A stretch of 64,000 nucleotides of DNA from Papilionanthe hookeriana x Papilionanthe teres (lineage: Eukaryota; Streptophyta; Magnoliopsida; Asparagales; Orchidaceae): positions 45,953,575 to 46,017,574 of the forward strand of contig CM040423.1 in assembly GCA_022702705.1 (NCBI GenBank), written 5' to 3'. The notes under the pieces were generated by a model. That model did no database searches. It saw only the letters and a program-made list of their open reading frames with translations, and was not told the DNA's origin. The position numbers and the translations under genes are program-made. Of this stretch, positions 35,995-46,121 are shown piece after piece; position 1 is the stretch's first letter, and the number at the start of each line of letters is the position of its first letter.

Positions 35995-36235
35995 GGGTCT
36001 GTTTCGGGGCAACTGAATTCTATTAAAAGACAGCTGTGAAGCTGCTAAAAAAATCAGATGTCCAAAAGTTGTGGTTGCAATTATTTTTTTTTTTTATTTT
36101 TTTTTTTGTGAAAAAGTTATACCGCAGTTAAAAAGCTGCCACCGCACCTAACCAGGGCCGGTGAGAAAACGCATATTTCAGCGGCAGCTTTTTGAAAAAA
36201 AGTGTCAAAACACAGTTTAATTAAGTTTTACAACT
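35995..36235. mobile_element. Tourist-like MITE, degraded
   Basis: Starts 'gggtctgtttcggggcaactg' (broken) and contains 'aaaagctgccaccgcacctaacc' and 'cagcggcagctttttgaaaa', which match the 12,887 copy in reverse. The right end and target duplication are unclear. Confidence 0.5.
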
Positions 36236-36558
36236 TAACAACTTAGGAACAGGAATAGAAATATATCAACCTAATCATATAATTATAAAAATGAAGCAAT
36301 TATTATTATTATTATTATTTTCTCATTTGCTTAACATTTATGATTGATTTAAAAAAGGTAAAATAGACAAAAAGTAATAACAGTGATCAATGGACAACAA
36401 AACCGATACCTTCCAAATTCCTCCTTCCACTATGAATCCCTTATCCTTTAACTTCCATCATAATATTCTCTAAGAATCCATAAAGGAATTCCTCACTCCC
36501 ACACACATGCCTCTCTCTCAAAGGCTTATCCTTTCCATATGCTCCCCCTATCCTCATC

Positions 36559-36566
36559 TATATAAA
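36559..36566 (+). promoter_or_regulatory. TATA box of the DUF4408/DUF761 gene
   Basis: TATATAAA, 66 bases before the first in-frame ATG (36,632) and 93 before the second (36,659). Confidence 0.55.
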
Positions 36567-36631
36567 CCTCGTAATCCACCTCACAACCTTAAAATTTCCC
36601 GCATACATGATAAATCATAGGCACTTTCTAC

Positions 36632-37276
36632 ATGCAATCTCGCGCCACTCAACTAAAAATGGAACCACCACAAAATAGTCCGAGCATCGAACTCTTCCTC
36701 CTTTCAAACTCTACTCCATCAAAGTTCTTAAACCTCATCTCCATTTTCATCACCATCTTATTAGTCATCTCGCTGCCTATCTTGTACATCTTCCTCCTCC
36801 ATATCCCTCCCTCTGAGCTCTTCAAAGATAACACGTTTTGGTTTCTCCTCTCCAACTCCATCATCATCATCATTGTCGCCATCGACTCTGATGCCTTCTC
36901 CTCCAACCCTGACACTGACACCGACCAAGACATCTATGATGTGTTCAGGGTTCATAACATAACAAGAAAACAAGATTTCATAGACATAGCACCAATAAAG
37001 AAGCCATTGATTTTGTCGAGCGGAGAAGAAGGGAAACCTGAAGAAAGAAGAAAAGAAGTGTTTATTTCGGAAAGTGTGAAAAATGAAGAGCTTGATTTCT
37101 TTGAGGAACAAGAACCATTAGAATATTATGTGAGGGTTGAGTCAAATGAGACAACTGGAAAGGGATGTGACTATTTAAGTATGTCAGATGAGGAGATGAA
37201 TAAAAGAGTAGAAGAGTTCATTAGACTGAATAGAAAAATGATGCTTCAGGAGACTAGTATACGAGATCTGTGCTAA
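36632..37276 (+). CDS. DUF4408/DUF761 (cotton fibre expressed type) membrane protein
   Basis: Single-exon protein of 214 residues, or 205 if translation starts at Met10 (36,659), whose following residues look more like usual family starts. Residues 32-58 and about 69-84 are strongly hydrophobic and predict two membrane segments, as in DUF4408. The middle (85-175) is acidic and low in complexity. Residues 181-206 (YLSMSDEEMNKRVEEFI...) are the C-terminal DUF761 signature, LSDEELN-RVEEFI in many plant proteins. No catalytic residues are known for this family, and its biochemical function is unknown. Members are plant-specific and often stress- or hormone-responsive. The frame is open and sits behind a TATA box, so it is probably a real gene. 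Overlapping minus-strand frames are shadows. Confidence 0.85.
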   Translation: MQSRATQLKMEPPQNSPSIELFLLSNSTPSKFLNLISIFITILLVISLPILYIFLLHIPPSELFKDNTFWFLLSNSIIIIIVAIDSDAFSSNPDTDTDQDIYDVFRVHNITRKQDFIDIAPIKKPLILSSGEEGKPEERRKEVFISESVKNEELDFFEEQEPLEYYVRVESNETTGKGCDYLSMSDEEMNKRVEEFIRLNRKMMLQETSIRDLC

Positions 37277-37440
37277 GAGATTTTTTTACATATCTCTACT
37301 TACTATGTTTTGCAAGTAGAATAACAAAGATTGAATATTAGAATAATAATTGAAGTCTGTTTTCTTCTAGTATTTGTGTGGTATTTGGGGAAATAGATGT
37401 TTGCTTACTTTTTCAAGAACTTGTGGTGCAAACGTTACCA
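37277..37440. other. 3' region of the DUF4408/DUF761 gene
   Basis: Presumed 3' UTR with AATAAT-type signals near 37,340-37,350. Nothing else seen. Confidence 0.4.
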
Positions 37441-37660
37441 AAAATGACTTGATGGCTTGATTTTACTTATATTTGACCAAACTGAGTATCACTGTGCTTG
37501 TCTCATCGAGCCGATCATTTTGACAGTAAGTTCTGCTGAAATCATAGCTCTTGATGCTTTTAATCGAAATTCGAGCTTTTCTTGACCAAAATATTGTTTC
37601 TAAATTTGTGTCATGCCAGAGATTCATGCCGAATGATGGAAATTTATTGATGGCGTATCA
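37441..37660 (-). mobile_element. TGATAC-family terminal fragment
   Basis: Matches the right 220 bases of the family ('ctcatcgagccgatcattttgac', 'aatgatggaaatttattg') and ends GGCGTATCA at 37,660. Left side missing. Only 165 bases after the DUF4408/DUF761 stop. Confidence 0.6.
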
Positions 37661-38477
37661 ATTATCAACTTAGTTAATAACTTCAAAATATTACAAATGT
37701 ACTATATTTAAAATATTTTAAATCATAAATGTTTATAGCCAATCAATAGAAAGCCAGTTACAACTGGCTAATCAGGTTATAAATTGAATTAAAGTTGGCC
37801 TGACCTGAAATTGCATGGTCAAATTTGACCCGTGTATCATATAGCATCAAAGATTTCTACCCGAACTCGACTTCAACCAGAACCCAACTCAACTCAAACC
37901 AACATAACTCGAACCCAACCATCTAACCAGCTTATCATATTGATCATACTTGTTTAATTAAACATGACACAATTAATGAAAATATAACACATTTAACTCA
38001 ATACAAATTAATATTAAGGTATTTTTATGGAATATCATATAATTTAATTTATGCAATGATATGAGTGGTGGGGCGGTGACATTGTGGCCAGTATTGGTAG
38101 CCGGAGAGGGCTGGCGATAAAAGGGGTTGTTGTGGAGGCTATTAAAGGTTAGTGATGGCCATAATGTCTGCTTACAATGGTAATAATCAACATAGATGAT
38201 GGTAGCATTAAGGATGTTGATCAACATGAGGTGATTAATATTTAATTTTTTTAATAATAAAAAATTCTTAAGAAAATGTTAAATAATTTTAAAATTAATT
38301 TCAATAATTATTAGAGTTCAAGCACAATCTTGATATGATTTGTTAGTTAAAAAGTTTGAGAAATATATAAAGGAATATTCAAATTTTAATTTAATCAGGT
38401 TTGCAATCAAATTAAATGCCTCAACAAGAAAAATCAAATAACATAAAACATGGTTCAATCCAAGTCCTGATAAGCCA
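37661..38477. other. Spacer
   Basis: AT-rich, with a GT-rich patch at 38,060-38,235 ('ggtggggcggtgac', 'gatggtagc'). No gene or repeat ends recognised. Confidence 0.4.
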
Positions 38478-38804
38478 TGTTAGGTATGGCTCATATAACA
38501 TAAATTTGGAGTCTCTTGAATTGAAGATGTGTGTCTCCTGGAATGAATATGAGTGTCTCTTGGAAGTTAGTGGGTTGAGGGGAGCAAGAACGTTTTAGTA
38601 ATTTATCTGTGGACTTTATCTATAAATAGATGTGTATCTCTATAAGTATGTAACCGAACTATGTAACTCCTCTGAAATAGTGAATTCGCCGCTCTGCACC
38701 CGAGGACGTAGACATTTTTGTCGAACCTCGATAAATCTATGAGTGTTCTTCTTCTGGATTGGCATTTTGTTTATCCTAAATTTCACAACAATTGGTATCA
38801 GAGC

Positions 38805-40300
38805 GAGGTTCTAGGGCGAAGGTGATCGACGGAGGGAAGAAGAAGGATTTTGAGATTTGGTTCGTGGTAGAGGAGGGAGTTTGGTTCAGGCAGATTGTCG
38901 CAAGAGGAATTTCGGGTCTGGACAGGAGCAGGTTCAGCAGTTCGTGAGTGCGTCATGCAGAAGAGTTCGGCTCTCCTGCGAGAGCCAGTGGAGTTTTCCA
39001 GTTTACAGGTGCGCGTGGAAGTTCGGAGCAGGAATTCCAGACAAAGGAAGTGCTTCGGCAGTTCGCGTGATGAGAGGCTTCGGCAATTTGCGAAGAGGCG
39101 CGACAGTTATATTCTCGACAGGTGCAATCAGAGTTCGCGGCAGGGCCTTGCGACCCAGGCTTCACGCGGCAGGGATCGCTTGTGGGAAGGAGTTTGGGTG
39201 CAAAGGAGAAAATTCAGCTTCGGGAGTTCGAGGCGAGACCCAAGTCTGTCTGCGTTGTGGGAGTTCGCGACCGACTGCAGAAGGAGTCCGCGAACTATCA
39301 CGGTATTTGGCGAATCGTGGCGGCCAGGTGAAGCCTGCACGGGGACAGGGACGCGTTTCAGCGCAAAGGCAGTTCCGACGAGGGGGCGGGCATGCAGTTG
39401 CTGCCAAAGAAATCAGAGAATCTTTCATTCCCACTATAGAAGGAATATTCCTTCACAGGAGGCTGCAAGAGGCGCGCACAGGAGGCAAACACCGTGGAAG
39501 GGAATCTCTGATTTCTAGCAGAGAGAAGGGAAGGGAATATTTGATTTTCAATTAGGAAATTTCCTTCTGAATCAGAACAGGCCAGCCGAGAAGAAAATTC
39601 GAGGACTTAATTAAGACAATACTTAATTAAAGAAACTCAATTGAGGGATTCTGTTTTGAAGTTCCAGGAAACTTAAGTAAGGGGAACTTAATTAAGGAAA
39701 CTTAATTAAGGAATTCTGTTTTGAGCACATATGATCAAGAGAAATAGTGATTTTCGACTTCAAAAATTTGACAACTGAGTAGACGAGTTCGGCGCGAACA
39801 GAGGTGTTCGCGACTTTCGACGAGATGGGGTTCGCGCGCGAACAGGCGAATGATTGCGAGTCTTCTTCCCAACTGAAGAAGAGGCTCGTGCGGAGCAGTT
39901 CACCAGGTGTTTGCGCAAGCGTTTGCGATCAGGATCGCGAGTTGGAGTTCGGTTCCGCAAACAGGAGCTTTGTTTTTCGAACAGAGGAGTTTGCACAAGT
40001 TTGTCGCAGGAGGAGTTGCGACAAGTGGAGTTCGACTGAGGCTTTCAAGCGAATAGGAAGCGGCTTTGGGCAAGGTGTTCGCAGTAATTCGACCGAATTT
40101 TTCCGCGAACAGGAAAAAGTGCTTCGTGTGAAAAAGATTTGATTCACGAATCACAAGAGAATCGTAGGAAAATTGTTGTAATTGACAGAGAAATTTTCAA
40201 GTTTTTTTGAATTTTATTTGTAGTGTGTTTTTTGTTTCGACAAAAGGTAGAAAAAATTCATTGTAGGATTAATTTCAAATGACAATGTCCGGTGAAAATT
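38805..40300 (+). other. Long GC-rich leader of the Copia element
   Basis: Between primer site and gag lie about 1.5 kb rich in 'gttcgcg', 'caggag' and 'cttcgg' phrases, much more GC-rich than its surroundings. It contains overlapping open frames of 232 (38,857-39,555) and 207 residues that are arginine/serine-rich and match no family I know. 39,600-39,725 repeats 'aacttaattaagg' and 'gaattctgttttga'. Probably noncoding leader; frames stay open because GC-rich repeats lack stops. Confidence 0.5.
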
Positions 40301-40309
40301 TGAGATAGT

Positions 40310-41060
40310 GAAGTTCGATGGAATCAGGAATTTCAGATTATGAAAAATAAGGATGAAAGATTTGTTGGCATAAGAAGGAATTTTGAAGGCTTTGCGAGCT
40401 ACGAAACATGATAATTTGGAATATGAAGATTAAGAAGAATTACAACTACGAGCGGCAGGTACCGTGCGTTTATGTCTTGCAGATGAGATTATGTATCATG
40501 TTATGAATCTGAAATCTTCAGGAGAAGTATGGAACAAATTAGAATCTCAGTTTATGTCCAAATCTCTAACAAATAAACTGTATCTGAAGCAAAGGTTGTA
40601 TGGGCTGAAGATGCAGCTGACACTGATCTGGCGCAGCACTTGAATGTCTTCAATCAAATATTCACAGATCTGGCACGACTTGATGTGAGTATTGGGGATG
40701 AAGATCGAGCAATGATTCAGTTATGTTCAAAGCCTTCCTCCTATGAACATCTGGTGACTAATCTGACATATGGAAAAGAAACAATCAAAGTTGATGAGAT
40801 TACTACAACATTGTTGGCTCACAACCAACGGAAGCAGAATGCAGGGGAAAGCTCTCATGATAATTGTTTATATGTTAAGGGTAATCAGGATCGTGGAAGA
40901 AATAAGAAGAATAAGAGTTTTGGAAGGCAAAATTCTAGGTCAATGCTTAAAGACAGAAAGAAGATTCATTGTTATAAGTGTAACGAACCAAGACATATGT
41001 AGAGAGATTGCTCAAAGCTCAAGAAGCAAACTGATGATGTATCTTCCAAGGTTGTGAGTA
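40310..41060 (+). pseudogene. Copia gag remnant
   Basis: Starts with a KFDG-like motif, continues through the UBN2-type gag core (open from 40,640: NVFNQIFTDLARLDV, LCSKPSSYEHLV) and ends with a zinc knuckle CYKCNEPRHM at about 40,973-41,000. The knuckle's last part follows a TAG (41,000-41,002), then CGDC-like residues in a different context. Stops near 40,355 and 40,430 and at least one frameshift disable it. Confidence 0.75.
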
Positions 41061-41121
41061 TGGTGCAGAGTGACATTACAAATTACATGATGGTGATGTC
41101 CTTTCAGTTACAACAACTCAG

Positions 41122-41610
41122 TTGAAGGATGCATGGATTCTTGATTCAGAATGCTCTTATCGCATAACACCTAACAGAGAGTGGCTAACTTCATACTGGT
41201 TATCTGATTCTAGTTCAGTCTATGTGGGTGATGATAGATATTACAATATTGCAGATATTGGTAAAGTCAGAATTAAGATATATGATGACACTATTAGAAC
41301 ATTATGTGATGTAAGATATATTTCATATTTTAAGAAGAATTTGATTTCATTTGACACTTTACACAGAAATGGTTTTATTCTTAAGGCAGATAAAGATAGA
41401 GAAACCATCAGAATTTTTAAAGGTGCGTTAACTCTGATGAAAGGGAAGATCACTTCAGGTAATATATATAAATTGTTGGGGAGTACAGTTGTAGATGAAG
41501 TTCACTCAATTGGATCATATGATGAAAATGCAGAAGGTATGTCGACCAAGCCAGGTACTATCAAAAAGTTCAAGCAATGCAAGGACTTGTTGAATGTTTG
41601 CAACTGTTAG
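41122..41610 (+). pseudogene. Copia protease / GAG-pre-integrase fused in frame to the RNase H tail
   Basis: A 162-residue open frame. Residues 4-20 are the protease region, with WILDSECSY where active enzymes have DSG or DTG, so the catalytic loop is altered. The frame continues through the GAG-pre-integrase region up to NIYKLLGSTVV. It then jumps to ENAEGMSTKPGTIKKFK..DLLNV, which resembles the very C-terminus of Copia RNase H. Integrase core, reverse transcriptase and most of RNase H are missing without loss of frame. The element cannot move by itself. Confidence 0.8.
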
Positions 41611-42499
41611 ACGACATGATTGTCTAACCCACTTTGGTGTATGAAACTCCATGATGTATTTCTTCTAAGGGGTTGTATACCCGCCAAGGTGGAGATTTGT
41701 TAGTTATGACTCATATACCAAAAATTTAGAGTCTCTTGAATTGAAGAGGTGTGTCTCCTTGAATGAAAAGGAGTGTCCCTTCGAAGTTAGTGGGTAGAGG
41801 GGAACGAGCGCGTTTTAGTAATTTTTTGTGGGTTTTATTTATGAATAGATGTGTAATCCTATTGGTACGTAACCAAACTATGTAACTCTCTGAAATAGTG
41901 AATTCGCCGTTCCGCTCCCGATGACGTAGGCATCTTTGTCGAACCTCGTTAAATCTATGTGTATTCTTCTTATGGATTTGCGTTTTGTTCGCCCTAAATT
42001 TCACAAGAATCTCAAATCAAGCACTAAAGTGTGATTGAAATTTTTGGGCATTAATCTAAGGGTTAAAAAATATTTGAATATTGCATGTTTTTAACCAAAT
42101 CGAGCATCTAGATTACATGAATTTACTGAGCCTAAGATTACTTAATTTTATTGGTCAGCAACATGAATCTTATTTCTCCAATGTGTCCTATTGAGTGCCA
42201 TATTGTCATTCCACTTAATTTATCTTATAGAGTCATTGCCTAACTATCATCACTTAATTATTTTATACAACTATTATCAAATATTCATTGTCATTTAAAT
42301 ACCATTATTCAACAAGTGTCTCTTAACGATCATGATCTAATTAAATAACATCATTTCATAATCTTTGTATGATCGTCGTCTCCTACGCAGTCATCTCTGA
42401 ACTATCATCATTTAACAGTTCTTGCTTAAATACTATCATCCAATCGTCATCACTATATTTTTACGATATTGACCGTATGTGGTGGCTTTTATGAAAGTT

Positions 42500-42629
42500 T
42501 TTGTATTTAAGTGTACCTAAATTTCAAGTTTTACATGCATACCACCTTACCGAGGATAGGATGTAAAGTTTAGGTGTTAGATATTAAATACATAAGAATT
42601 GGGTGGTATGTATGTAAATGTCCCTTATG

Positions 42630-42676
<47 letters not shown>
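42500..42676. repeat. MITE remnant and (TA)n microsatellite in copy A
   Basis: 'gtttaggtgttagatattaaatacataagaattgggtggtatgtatg' (in parts) at 42,556-42,612, then a pure TA run 42,632-42,676. The paralogous run in copy B is 48,467-48,538, so the two have diverged in length. Confidence 0.75.
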
Positions 42677-42679
<3 letters not shown>

Positions 42680-42859
42680 ATGTTATATGATAGTTAGATG
42701 GAAATAAGAAAAAAATATGAAAGATTATACATTAAATAATCATGTAAGATAAATAATTTTAATGTATCTTTTTCGCTTTATTGTAAATTTTTAAGCGTAA
42801 GAAATCAGCCCTCTTTTTTATAAATTATAAATTTAATAATTATTAACATTTTAAGCATG

Positions 42860-43060
42860 TAAACGAGCTTAACACGAGCAAGTTTCGTGCCAACTTTCGT
42901 GTTCACTTCATTAAAAATATAATTATTCGTGTTCGGCCTATTTATATTTCGAACACAAAAAGTGTGTTCGTGTTCGGCTCGTTTGCTTAGCGAGTGCAAC
43001 ATAAGTTGTTCACGAACAAAGAGTCGCTTTGGCAGCTTAATCACGCTGTTATAAGCTGTT
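42860..43060. mobile_element. hAT MITE half-remnant in copy A
   Basis: 'aaacgagcttaacacgagc', 'gtgttcgtgttcggctcgtttgc' and 'ttcacgaacaaagagtcgc' match the left half of the hAT MITE at 28,240. The right half is absent here, but is present in copy B at 50,111-50,265. Confidence 0.55.
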
Positions 43061-43287
43061 AAAGATTGAAACAAATTTTAAATATTATTGTTTATATTAA
43101 AATATTATTCAAATATAATTTAATATTATTTTATTCTATTTTTTAATTAATAATTTTAATTGAATTGTTTTACTTTAATAGTTTTAAAATATTGTTGAAC
43201 ATAGACTGCCAAAATACGGAGACTTTTATTCTCGTCGGACTGGACAAATAACGCACGCCTCATTCCCAGTGCATGAGAGCTGTTAGA

Positions 43288-43425
43288 TGACGTTCCGTCG
43301 ACGAATCTACGGTCCCGATCTACTCACGCGACTTCCAGTATCCGATGACGTATGCACTTACATTTCATCTCCCAAAACTGGAACCCTCCAGAACCACCCG
43401 GCGGCTCCGATCTCCACGATATAAT
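43288..43425 (+). promoter_or_regulatory. Promoter of GST A: two TGACGT motifs and weakened TATA
   Basis: TGACGT at 43,288-43,293 and 43,346-43,351. TGACG is the core of as-1 elements bound by TGA factors, which drive many tau GSTs after salicylate, auxin or xenobiotics. The TATA position reads TATAAT (43,420-43,425), while the paralogue has TATATAAA at the same place. Regulation is inferred. Confidence 0.5.
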
Positions 43426-43497
43426 CCCGCCCCCTCACAAACATTTCATCAAACACCTAGCCTTCATTTTTCTGTGAAGCTCTAAAGAGTGAAAACA

Positions 43498-44432
43498 ATG
43501 GCGGAGGAGAAGGGAGTGAAGCTGCTGGGTCTCTGGGCCAGTCCTTTCGGACAGCGAGTCAGGATAGCGTTGGAGGAGAAGGGGGTGGAGTATGAGTACC
43601 TGGAACAGAACCTGTCGAACAAGAGCGAGTTGCTTCTCAAATCGAACCCGGTGTACAAGAAGATCCCGGTTCTTTTACACGACGGGAAGCCAGTGTGTGA
43701 ATCGCTTATAATTGTTCAGTATATCGATGAGGTATGGCTAGGCAAGTCGTCTTTCTTGCCCTCTGACCCCTATGCAAGGGCGCAAGCTCGGTTCTGGGCT
43801 GATTACGTCGATAAGAAGGTATGAAATCTCTGTTTCCGTTGGCCTCCTTCTGTTTTGATCGAATTTCTTTTATAAGAATGATAAAAAAAAGGAAAAAAAA
43901 ATGAACTTTGTATTTTCTTTGGGATGAATGCTATATTGGCACTATTATTGAGTTTTTAAGTTCATCTAAATCAAACTAAATAAGCTTGTTCTGTACAAAA
44001 ATGTTATCTTTCGTAACATTCTGCCTTCGGAATGCCAAACTCTTCATCAAACTTTCTTCATACGTTCTTTTTGTGCAGATCTTCGAATGTAGCACCCGGC
44101 TGTGGAAACAGAAAGGCGAGGCCTTGCAGGAAGCGAAGGAAGAATTCATCCAGATCTTGAAGACACTGGAAGCCGAGCTCGGTGACAAGAAGTATTTCGG
44201 CGGGGATGCCTTCGGGCTGGTGGACATTGCTCTGGTTCCCTTCACAAGTTGGTTCTACAGCTACGAAACTTTCGCCGGATTCAGCGTAGAGCAGGAGAGT
44301 CCTAAACTAGTGGCGTGGGCGAAGCGCTGCTTGGAGAGAGAGAGCGTGGCAAAGTGTCTGTATGAGCCGAAGAAAATCTATGATGAGTTCGTGGCATATC
44401 TCAGGAAGAACTATGGCATGGAGTGGAGGTGA
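43498..44432 (+). CDS. Tau-class glutathione S-transferase A (two exons)
   Basis: Exons 43,498-43,818 and 44,079-44,432 with a 260-bp GT-AG phase-0 intron after codon 107, the usual tau-class position. Product 224 residues, typical length, cytosolic. It conjugates glutathione to electrophilic compounds. The thioredoxin-like N-terminal domain (6-80) has the tau catalytic serine at 15 (WASPFG) and glutathione-site residues around Lys42, Ile56-Pro57 and Glu68-Ser69. The all-helical C-terminal domain starts about residue 92. The start follows the common leader 'agagtgaaaacaATGGCG'. A polyadenylation signal is at 44,615. The paralogue at 50,595 is about 90% identical in protein. Asp209 in KKIYDEF is an extra residue relative to it. 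No disabling change seen. Confidence 0.94.
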
Positions 44433-44614
44433 ATGGGGGGTTTAGGGTCATTTTAGTTGGGATTGGATTTGAATTTGTTACCGTTGGTGTTGGGCTTGTG
44501 GTGGTGGTGGTGGGTGTTATTCTCTTTTGATAGCGGAGATTGGCAATTTAGGTTGATTTGTGTCTAGTTCTGGTTTGAAATTATGTTATTTTTTTATTTG
44601 GGTTTTGGGTTATC

Positions 44615-44620
44615 AATAAA
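44615..44620 (+). terminator. Polyadenylation signal of GST A
   Basis: AATAAA in 'tatcaataaactgacagtca', 183 bases after the stop. The same context occurs after GST B. Confidence 0.55.
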
Positions 44621-44807
44621 CTGACAGTCAAAGAAATTCTCTTGTTTTTTCTAGAAACTTTAATTGAGGCCCAGAGATGGGTTCTGCTAAATTTATTGAG
44701 CATTTTTATGGAAAAGAAGCCTGTATGGCATTTCGACTGTTGGCCACCTTACTGTATCACGTGTCTATCCCTGCATGTCCCCATTTGTCCTAACCTGCAG
44801 TAAGAGC

Positions 44808-44998
44808 CTCGACTTTGTTACAGGACGCTGCAAAGAGCTATCGTGTGGAGTCCTGATGTGAGCTGCACATTAAGCATTTTTTTTTTTTTTTTAAGAAAAA
44901 GTTATAGTGGAACCACTTCCATACATCTTTTTGGTTGATGTGTGGCTCGAATGTGACTCCGCACGTAGCTCTACGTGGGGAGTCCTAATGCAATATTT
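44808..44998. mobile_element. Hairpin MITE copy in GST A 3' flank
   Basis: Inverted arms with 'gagctatcgtgtggagtcc' and 'gactccgcacgtagctc', matching 35,514-35,698, with a longer loop containing a T-run. The paralogous position in copy B (near 52,918) has no insertion, so it arrived in copy A after duplication or was lost in B. Confidence 0.7.
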
Positions 44999-45108
44999 TG
45001 CCCCGGACTTTACCTTTCTGTTCTAGAATTCACCCAAATTTATTCTCAATCGCTCAAACCTACCGATTTGTTTATTATTATAATGTATTATTATCTTTTT
45101 ATTGTGTG

Positions 45109-45109
<1 letters not shown>

Positions 45110-45170
<61 letters not shown>
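45110..45170. repeat. (TA)n microsatellite
   Basis: About 60 bases of TA. The equivalent place in copy B (near 53,010) has only 'tatatatttgttatatg', so it expanded in copy A. Confidence 0.9.
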
Positions 45171-45172
<2 letters not shown>

Positions 45173-45599
45173 ATAATATTTGAAAATCATATAAAGGGCA
45201 AATTTTAGGATGTTTTAATTGCTTCGATAATTCGTACTGAACAATCAAAAACCTAAAAGAGCAAATAACAACATACTCTATTGGATGTGACACATCTTGT
45301 TAATAAAATGGGGCCCATAATAAGAGAGTGCATGGATGTTAGGCGAATTGGTAGGGCTCACAATCTTAGAAGATGGATCTAAAGGGCCTAATATTAGGCC
45401 CACAATTACACAATGCAAGAGAGATGTTTCACATTGAGGTGGATTAATTTTGCAAAAAAAAAATAAATAAAATTTAAATTTTAAAATTATGTATTTTCAT
45501 ATATATTTAAATTATATTGTATTTATTTTATGTATTTTGTGTTATAGATTAGTATATATGTTAGATATATAGGTTAGTTTGTGCGAATCTAAGTACGGT

Positions 45600-46121
45600 G
45601 AGTTAATTTATTGGTTAATCGTGGGTCATCAAACCCTATGGCCATCCATGATAGTGGAGAAATAGGTGAGTGGCTATGTAAGTGTTATGAGTGAAGATTG
45701 ATTTGGTGAATAGTGGGACAAAGTGCCAGCATCTATGTGCCAGCTTTGGGTGATGCTCGAATAGAGGAGCCGACACCGATGCGCTAGCTTTGGGCGCATA
45801 TATGCCCATATATGCACCAAGTTTGGGCACCTATGCGCTAAGAGCGGTTGATGTATGGGGGATGATTCTAAAATTTAGACCATTGACGAGAACATTAGTT
45901 ACAAGTGGGAGAGATTGTGAAACTATTAAATAGATCGAAGTCGAACTCTTAAATATTAAGGCGTTTTTTTGTGTGATGGTGGAATTTCATCAGAAACTCT
46001 AAAGTTAAGCATGCTCGCATGGAGCATACTTTTGGGATGGGTTACTTCATGGGTAGTTACACCAGCGACACTATTAGGCCAAAGGGAAAAATCTCATTGG
46101 GCGAGAGTTCGGGCTATTGCA
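45600..46121 (+). mobile_element. Cassandra-like TRIM: 3' LTR with a 5S rRNA-like domain
   Basis: The LTR runs from TGTGAAAC (45,916) to GGGCTATTGCA (46,121), right after a purine-rich 'acaagtgggagagat'. Within it 45,981-46,060 resembles the 3' two thirds of plant 5S rRNA: CATCAGAA, AAAGTTAAGCATGCT (the Pol III A-box region) and GGGATGGGTTAC (C-box region). 5S sequence inside LTRs is the mark of Cassandra elements. The 'aggccaaagg' and 'gttcgggctatt' ends also fit. The sequence 45,600-45,915 is taken as internal region; a 5' LTR was not found. Confidence 0.65.

Larger units (their letters stand above)
38478..42008 (+). mobile_element. Copia retrotransposon, internally deleted, both LTRs present
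   Basis: 5' LTR 38,478-38,790 (TGTTAGG...CACAACA) and 3' LTR 41,698-42,008 (TGTTAGT...CACAAGA). By hand they differ at about 45 of 310 positions. The primer site TGGTATCAGAGC (38,793-38,804) follows the 5' LTR, and a purine-rich tract (41,683-41,696) precedes the 3' LTR. The inside holds an unusual GC-rich leader, a broken gag and a fused protease/RNase H frame. Flanks AGCCA and ATCTC do not match, so no target duplication remains. Confidence 0.9.
42162..45490 (+). repeat. Segmental duplication, copy A (GST block)
   Basis: Homologous in order to 47,760-53,420. Starts 'catgaatcttatttctccaa' and ends in AT-rich sequence after 'ggcccacaattacac'. Contains the 340-bp 'cattgcctaactatcatcac' block, a MITE, a (TA)n run, half of a hAT MITE, the first GST gene, and the 'caaataacaacatactctattggat' block. 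Confidence 0.85.

Noticed and set aside
36649..37111. Minus-strand frames opposite the DUF4408/DUF761 gene
   Set aside because: They are antisense shadows; the plus-strand product has recognisable domains and a TATA box.
38857..39555. 232- and 207-residue open frames in the Copia leader as real genes
   Set aside because: They overlap in different frames, are arginine-rich low-complexity products of GC-rich repetition, match no family I know and lie between primer site and gag.
41698..42008. A target duplication around the Copia at 38,478-42,008
   Set aside because: Flanks AGCCA and ATCTC do not match; none is claimed.
43376..43400. Heat-shock element near GST A ('gaaccctccagaacc')
   Set aside because: The spacing does not give alternating nGAAn units; the match is too loose.
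45979..46060. A functional 5S rRNA gene
   Set aside because: The first third is missing, Pol III boxes carry changes, and it lies inside an LTR; a Cassandra-type domain explains it better.
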